Below are positions 42,565 to 47,299 of a stretch of DNA of 47,299 nt, piece after piece. The DNA comes from Bacteroidetes bacterium GWF2_29_10 (GTDB taxonomy: Bacteria; Bacteroidota; Bacteroidia; Bacteroidales; GWE2-29-8), in NCBI GenBank assembly GCA_001768555.1, contig MEOD01000108.1:1-47299 (forward strand), read 5' to 3'. A model generated the notes under the pieces. It saw nothing but the letters and a program-made list of their open reading frames with translations. It was not told where the DNA came from and did not search any database. Both the position numbers and the translations under genes were made by a program. Position 1 is the first letter of the stretch; every line of letters begins with the position of its first letter.

Positions 42565-44148
42565 ATGAAAATTTTATTTATTTTTTTCCTTATAACATTA
42601 ATACCTATTACAATTGCACTATGGAAATTGTTTGAAAAAGCAGGTGAAAAGAATTGGGCTGCAATTGTTCCATTTTATAATTTTTATATTTGGTTGAAAA
42701 TAATAAAAAAACCTTTATGGTGGTATATTTTCATTATAATGCCATTTATTAATTTGTTTATTATTTGGCTTATGATAGTTGAATTAATCAAATCATTTGA
42801 AAAATATAAAGTAATAGAAGAAAAGCTTGACAATAAGAATAATAACATTAGTAAGAAAAATAATAAGATTGAGTCTGTATGTTTAGAAGAGTATGATTTG
42901 CTTTATCACACATTAGGAATTCTTTTTCCATTTATTTTTCTTCCATATATTGCCTTTGAAGATAGATTTCAATATTCAGATCCATTGCTACGAGGAAAGA
43001 TACGACGTTCGGTTCCTAGGGATTGGTTTGATGCTATTTCTTTTGCAGTTGGAGCTACAATTATTATACGCATGTTTTATATTGAAGCTTATACAATTCC
43101 AACTTCATCAATGGAAAAAAGTTTATTGGTTGGAGATTTCCTTTTTGTAAGTAAAATTTCTTATGGACCACGTGTGCCAATGACACCAATAGCCTTTCCT
43201 TTTACCCACCATACACTCCCTTTTACAAAGTTTACTAAGGCATACTTGGAATTTATAAAGTTACCTTATTATAGATTTAAAGGATTAGAAGAAATAAAAA
43301 GAGGTGATGCGATGGTGTTTAATTATCCAGATGGAGATACCGTAGCCCTTCAAATGCAAGATAGAAGTTACTATGCCTTAGTTAGAGAATATGGAGCAAA
43401 ATTTGTTCATTATAGTTTTGATATAGTAGCTAGGCCTATTGACAAAAGAGAAAATTATATAAAAAGATGTGTTGCTATTGCTGGAGATACTTTAGAAATA
43501 AGGAATAAGCAAATATTTATTGATGGTAAGCCACAAGATAATCCTAGTGAAATGCAATATAAATACATAATAAGGACAACAGGCTCTGGTATTAATCCAA
43601 AGAAAATAGAAGAAATGGATATAACCGATGGTGGACCTACATCCTATCCTGGAGAATATGTTTTTGATATAACAAAAGCAAAAGCTGATATATTAAAACA
43701 AATGTCGAATGTAACAGAAGTTATTCCTATAATGAGAGAAAAAGGTATTTGGGAAAGCCATATATTCCCATACGATTCCACTTACAGATGGAATGAAGAC
43801 AATTATGGTCCTCTTGTTATTCCTAAAGCTGGAACTACAATAGATATTAACACTAAAAATATATCATTGTATCGTAGAATTATTGACGTGTATGAAAATA
43901 ATAATCTCAAAATCAAAGGGAATGATATATACATAAATGGTCAGCTATCTAAAACATACACATTCAAAATGAACTATTATTGGCTTATGGGAGACAATAG
44001 ACATAACTCTGCAGATTCTCGCTATTGGGGATTTGTTCCAGAAGATCACGTCGTTGGGAAAGCTTTATTTATATGGTTATCAATGGATCCTAACAGAAAA
44101 GGCTTTTCTTCAATTCGTTGGAAACGATTATTTAGTTTAGTTAAATAA
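42565..44148 (+). CDS. lepB: Signal peptidase I, long Bacteroidota form
   Basis: Inner-membrane serine/lysine protease that removes signal peptides from exported proteins. An extra N-terminal membrane region (about 1-75, DUF5684-like, GEKNWAAIVPFYNFYIWLKI) and a second helix pair precede the catalytic domain. Box B holds the catalytic Ser (IPTSSMEKSLLVGDFLFVSK), box D the Lys (NYIKRCVAIAGDTLEI) and box E is MGDNRHNSADSRYWGFVP near the C-terminus. A large insertion (about 330-450) separates D and E, as usual in this phylum. 527 residues fit. Co-transcribed with dapB (12-bp gap). Confidence 0.94.
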   Translation: MKILFIFFLITLIPITIALWKLFEKAGEKNWAAIVPFYNFYIWLKIIKKPLWWYIFIIMPFINLFIIWLMIVELIKSFEKYKVIEEKLDNKNNNISKKNNKIESVCLEEYDLLYHTLGILFPFIFLPYIAFEDRFQYSDPLLRGKIRRSVPRDWFDAISFAVGATIIIRMFYIEAYTIPTSSMEKSLLVGDFLFVSKISYGPRVPMTPIAFPFTHHTLPFTKFTKAYLEFIKLPYYRFKGLEEIKRGDAMVFNYPDGDTVALQMQDRSYYALVREYGAKFVHYSFDIVARPIDKRENYIKRCVAIAGDTLEIRNKQIFIDGKPQDNPSEMQYKYIIRTTGSGINPKKIEEMDITDGGPTSYPGEYVFDITKAKADILKQMSNVTEVIPIMREKGIWESHIFPYDSTYRWNEDNYGPLVIPKAGTTIDINTKNISLYRRIIDVYENNNLKIKGNDIYINGQLSKTYTFKMNYYWLMGDNRHNSADSRYWGFVPEDHVVGKALFIWLSMDPNRKGFSSIRWKRLFSLVK

Positions 44149-44150
44149 AT

Positions 44151-44158
44151 AAGGAGGA
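44151..44158 (+). promoter_or_regulatory. Strong Shine-Dalgarno sequence before the 157-aa gene
   Basis: AAGGAGGA with AGGAGG ending 8 nt before the ATG at 44166 is a textbook ribosome-binding site. Other starts I checked in the window have only A-rich leaders, as usual for Bacteroidota, which rarely use Shine-Dalgarno pairing. Confidence 0.7.
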
Positions 44159-44165
44159 ACTATTT

Positions 44166-44639
44166 ATGTCAAATGATTCAATATGTTGTCCACAAATAGA
44201 CCCAACATTATGGGATGATAAACTATTTGAATGGAATGATAAAAAGTTTATAAAAGATAAGGTTTGCACATTCTTTTATATGCCCTTAAATTTTGGTCAA
44301 GTAATGAAAAGGCTTGATGCTAAAATCAAAAAAACAAAAGCAGACATGCCAGATTGGTTGTGTTTGTCTGAACACACCTCAAAATGGAATATGGACATTT
44401 ATCTAGCTGTTGATAAAGAAATAGCAGAAGCAGATAATACAACCATGACGGGAAAATTCTTTAGTAAAGTGTACGAAGGTCCATTTAAAGATACAGGGAA
44501 ATGGAGTAAAGATTTTGAAGTTTTGGCAAAACAAAAAAATTTGAAAATAAAGAGGATGTTTATGTGGTACACAACCTGCCCTAAATGTGCTAAAAAATAT
44601 GGGAAAAATTATGTTGTCATTGTAGCTAACATAGAATAA
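44166..44639 (+). CDS. Conserved protein of unknown function with CxxC motif
   Basis: A 157-residue soluble protein that I do not recognise by name. It has no signal or membrane segment. Features: SICCPQIDPTLWDDKLFEW at the N-terminus, WLCLSEHTSKWNMDIYLAV in the middle, and YTTCPKCAKKYGKNYVV near the C-terminus, with a CPKC pair that could bind a metal. Proteins of this shape are sometimes annotated as hydrolases without proof. It follows lepB by 17 bp and has an unusually strong ribosome-binding site, suggesting efficient translation. It ends 23 bp from the convergent MBOAT gene. Confidence 0.7.
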   Translation: MSNDSICCPQIDPTLWDDKLFEWNDKKFIKDKVCTFFYMPLNFGQVMKRLDAKIKKTKADMPDWLCLSEHTSKWNMDIYLAVDKEIAEADNTTMTGKFFSKVYEGPFKDTGKWSKDFEVLAKQKNLKIKRMFMWYTTCPKCAKKYGKNYVVIVANIE

Positions 44640-44661
44640 GAAAAAAATATCAAGAATTTTA

Positions 44662-46200
44662 TTAAAATTGGAAATAAATGTATGGTAATATCTCTGCTGA
44701 TTTAACTTGAATAACTATCCATATTATTATTGCCAAAATAAAAGCTTGCACTATTGTATTAGTTTTGTTTAATAATTTGATTGTTTTTAGCTCATAATGT
44801 TCGGGGATAAAATGTAAAAAATAACCAAATAAGCAAAGTATAAATACATTTTTATATCCCGAAAGAACATCGTTAATTATTTTATAATCAAAATTATAAG
44901 CTATTTGAGTTATAACATTAAGTGAAGTATTATAATCACTTGCTCTAAAGAATATCCAGCACAAACAAACTATGTGAAATGTAATAATTACTCCAATTGT
45001 TTTTGTGAATATATTTTGCTTAAAGACTATATATCTGTTGAAAATTTTCTCTATAATTAGAACAATTCCATGTATTCCTCCCCATATAACAAATTTCCAT
45101 GATGCACCATGCCATAAGCCCCCAAGTAACATTGTTATTAATAAATTGAAATATTGTCTTATTTTACCTTTTCTGTTACCTCCCATTGATATATATAGAT
45201 AGTCTTTTAACCATGTTGATAATGAAATATGCCATCGCCTCCAAAATTCTGTTATAGAAGAAGATTGATATGGAGAGTTAAAGTTTATTGAAAGGTTAAA
45301 TCCCATTAACAAAGCAATTCCTATTGCCATATCTGAATATCCTGAAAAATCACAATATATTTGTAAAGCATAGGCATAAACAGCCATTAAATTCTCAAAT
45401 CCTGAATATAATAAAGGATTATCAAAAATTCTATCAACAAAGTTTATACTAATATAGTCTGAAATAATAGCTTTTTTTACTAATCCTGAAATAATTAAAA
45501 AAATAGCTCTACTAATTTCAAAATCTTTTATGACAATGTTTTTTCTTATTTGGGGAATAAAATCGCTAGCTCTAACGATTGGCCCTGCAACTAATTGAGG
45601 AAAAAATGAAATGAAAAACAAAAAGTCAAAATAAGAAATAACAGGTATTATTTTTCCTCTATAAATATCTATAGTATAGCTAAGAGATTGAAATATAAAA
45701 AAAGAAATACCTACAGGAAGTATTATTGACAATGTACCTACATCGTTTATTGCAAAATCATTAAATATTTTTATAAAGAAATTTGTGTATTTAAAATAGC
45801 CTAACAATGATAAATTAATAAGCAAACTCAATGTTAAAAACAATCGTTTGTATTTTAATGAAGTTGATTTGTAAATCAAATTTGCTAACAAAAAATCACT
45901 GCTTGCGGTTAAAAAAAGAAGAATAAAATAAATACCACTTGACTTGTAATAAAAGTAGAAAGAAAAGAGTATAATATAGCATATTTGCAGTGTTTTATGT
46001 TTATGTATAATGGTATAAAACAACAAAAAAACACAAAAGATAAATAGAAAAAAACCAGAATTAAAAATGATTGGTTCTTTCGGATTATATAGAAAAATAT
46101 TAAATAAATTATTTTGGTCAATTTTATCAAAAAAAAATAAAATAATTGTTTTTATATTTTCAATAAAACTCTCTATTTCTCCAGAAAAAAAATCTTTCAT
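44662..46200 (-). CDS. MBOAT-family O-acyltransferase (AlgI/DltB-like)
   Basis: Membrane-bound O-acyltransferase, probably transferring acyl groups (commonly acetyl) to an envelope glycan. About 12 membrane helices are present. The signature FWRRWHISLSTWLKDYLYISMGGNRKG (about 305-330) and LGGLWHGASWKFVIWGGIHG with the catalytic His (about 345-365) are typical of AlgI-like proteins. PVGISFFIFQSLSYTIDIYRG is also conserved. 512 residues match. No partner SGNH/AlgJ-type gene is adjacent within the window, so the acceptor is unknown. mltG lies 49 bp upstream. Confidence 0.9.
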   Translation of the reverse strand: MKDFFSGEIESFIENIKTIILFFFDKIDQNNLFNIFLYNPKEPIIFNSGFFLFIFCVFLLFYTIIHKHKTLQICYIILFSFYFYYKSSGIYFILLFLTASSDFLLANLIYKSTSLKYKRLFLTLSLLINLSLLGYFKYTNFFIKIFNDFAINDVGTLSIILPVGISFFIFQSLSYTIDIYRGKIIPVISYFDFLFFISFFPQLVAGPIVRASDFIPQIRKNIVIKDFEISRAIFLIISGLVKKAIISDYISINFVDRIFDNPLLYSGFENLMAVYAYALQIYCDFSGYSDMAIGIALLMGFNLSINFNSPYQSSSITEFWRRWHISLSTWLKDYLYISMGGNRKGKIRQYFNLLITMLLGGLWHGASWKFVIWGGIHGIVLIIEKIFNRYIVFKQNIFTKTIGVIITFHIVCLCWIFFRASDYNTSLNVITQIAYNFDYKIINDVLSGYKNVFILCLFGYFLHFIPEHYELKTIKLLNKTNTIVQAFILAIIIWIVIQVKSAEILPYIYFQF

Positions 46201-46249
46201 TTAGTGTTGTTTTATTTTAATATTTATTCTTTAAGATTCAATTTTCAAT

Positions 46250-47296
46250 TTATTTAATTTTGGCCTTATTTAAAGCTTTTCTATACTTTATTGCGTTAGC
46301 ATTATGCTGAGTTTCATTTTCTGCAAAATTATGATACCCACTAAATTTTTCGTCAGCACAGAAAAAAATATATTTATGATTTTCGTAATTTAATACAGCG
46401 TCAATAACATATTTTTCTGGTATGCAGATTGGACCAGGAGGTAATCCTTTGTATTTATATGTATTGTAAGGAGAATCTATTTCCAAATGCTTATGCAATA
46501 CTCTTCTTAAATCAAACTCTTTTGTTGCAAACACTACAGTAGGATCTGCTTGCAAAAGCATTCCCTTTTTTAATCTATTTATATAAACGCCAGCAATAGT
46601 AGGCATCTCTTTACGCCTATTTGTTTCTTTCGCAACTATGGATGCAATAATACCAACTTGTGCAGGAGATAGATTTATTTTTTTAGATATATTCATTCTT
46701 TCATCATCCCAAAACTTCTCATATTCTTTTATCATATAATTCACGAATTCAAAAGCATTTGTGTTCCAATACATTTCGTATGTATTTGGGATAAATAAGA
46801 GTAAAGCATTTTCTTTGTTTATTCCATATTTGTTGAAATTTATTTTGTTTATTTCTTTTATTAGTGATGTTGAATCGGCTTCTATATATCTTCCTACTTT
46901 TCCTGCTAATTCTTCTTTTAAACGAATATTATTAAAGGTTAAGTTTATTGGTTTTTGTAATCCAGCTCTCAATATATTAACTAAGTGATTATTATTCATT
47001 CCATTTACTATTTCGTAACGACCAGGCTTAACTAATTCGTCATATTTTTTTAGTTTTGACATAATAATAAAACTAAATTTATTATTAATAAAATTGTTTT
47101 TAGTAAGTTCATTTATAACATCTTCATATGAAGATCCTGTTTTAATATATAAATATTCTTTTTTATGATTATTTGTCTTTATATTTGGATATAATGCAAT
47201 ATAGTAAACAAGAGCTGATGCGGATATAATTGCAAAAACAATAAATTTTATTATTTTTACTAAACAAGAAAATCCTTTTTTCTTTTTCTTTGCCAT
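46250..47296 (-). CDS. mltG: Endolytic murein transglycosylase MltG
   Basis: Lytic transglycosylase that cleaves nascent peptidoglycan and terminates glycan strands, anchored in the inner membrane by one helix (about 13-33). The YceG/MltG signature IASIVAKETNRRKEMPTIAGVYINRLKKGMLLQADPTV (about 213-250) includes the catalytic Glu; the later NTYKYKGLPPGPICIP and HKYIFFCADEKFSGYHNFA motifs are also typical. 348 residues are normal. The start codon lies 3 bases from the window end, so the upstream region is not visible. Confidence 0.95.
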   Translation of the reverse strand: MAKKKKKGFSCLVKIIKFIVFAIISASALVYYIALYPNIKTNNHKKEYLYIKTGSSYEDVINELTKNNFINNKFSFIIMSKLKKYDELVKPGRYEIVNGMNNNHLVNILRAGLQKPINLTFNNIRLKEELAGKVGRYIEADSTSLIKEINKINFNKYGINKENALLLFIPNTYEMYWNTNAFEFVNYMIKEYEKFWDDERMNISKKINLSPAQVGIIASIVAKETNRRKEMPTIAGVYINRLKKGMLLQADPTVVFATKEFDLRRVLHKHLEIDSPYNTYKYKGLPPGPICIPEKYVIDAVLNYENHKYIFFCADEKFSGYHNFAENETQHNANAIKYRKALNKAKIK

Positions 47297-47299
47297 AAA

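Overview
The window looks like chromosomal DNA of an AT-rich member of the Bacteroidota (lineage below phylum not determined). The signs are a complete Bat (aerotolerance) cluster downstream of MoxR and DUF58 genes, a type IX secretion (T9SS) type A sorting domain, Bacteroidota-style -7 boxes (TAnnTTTG), a long Bacteroidota-type signal peptidase I, SPOR and WG-repeat proteins, and a probable MurL-type glutamate epimerase. No rRNA or tRNA gene was recognised.

Layout. 0.3-2.5 kb: RNase R (minus strand). 2.7-4.4 kb: overlapping glycosyltransferase and nucleotide-sugar epimerase genes. 4.7-13.0 kb: one long plus-strand operon, moxR - DUF58 - BatD-like - batA - batB/batC fusion - batD - batE; its products would form a membrane and periplasmic VWA/TPR complex served by the MoxR ATPase. 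13.0-14.5 kb: repeat-rich accessory DNA with a dispersed repeat, two oppositely oriented arrays of 11-bp units, and a broken REP-associated (RAYT/IS200-like) transposase with a REP-like hairpin inside it and another at its end. 14.5-19.6 kb: a probable defence island of four co-directional genes: a reverse transcriptase of the Abi/UG (DRT-like) type behind a ~200-nt leader, a frameshifted PD-(D/E)xK endonuclease, a second PD-(D/E)xK-like nuclease, and a protein with a HEPN-type RX4H motif. This is followed by ~0.8 kb with gene debris.

20.3-29.3 kb: cstA, an M28 peptidase, bioA, a membrane DnaJ-domain protein, a MurL-like protein, a second copy of the dispersed repeat, a secreted barrel-like protein, a T9SS tail remnant and lplA. 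29.3-37.6 kb (minus strand): topoisomerase IV subunit A (parC) overlapping a BatA-N-domain membrane protein, a barrel plus SPOR protein, and a repeat-rich T9SS cargo protein. 37.9-44.6 kb (plus): a WG-repeat protein, then parA - parB - DUF5683 - dapB - lepB - small conserved gene. 44.7-47.3 kb (minus): MBOAT acyltransferase and mltG.

The most interesting part is 13-20 kb. The RT, two nucleases and HEPN gene may form one defence system or a stack of independent ones. Two of its neighbouring ORFs (transposase and endonuclease) are each broken by apparent loss of one A in the same octamer, TCCAAAAC.
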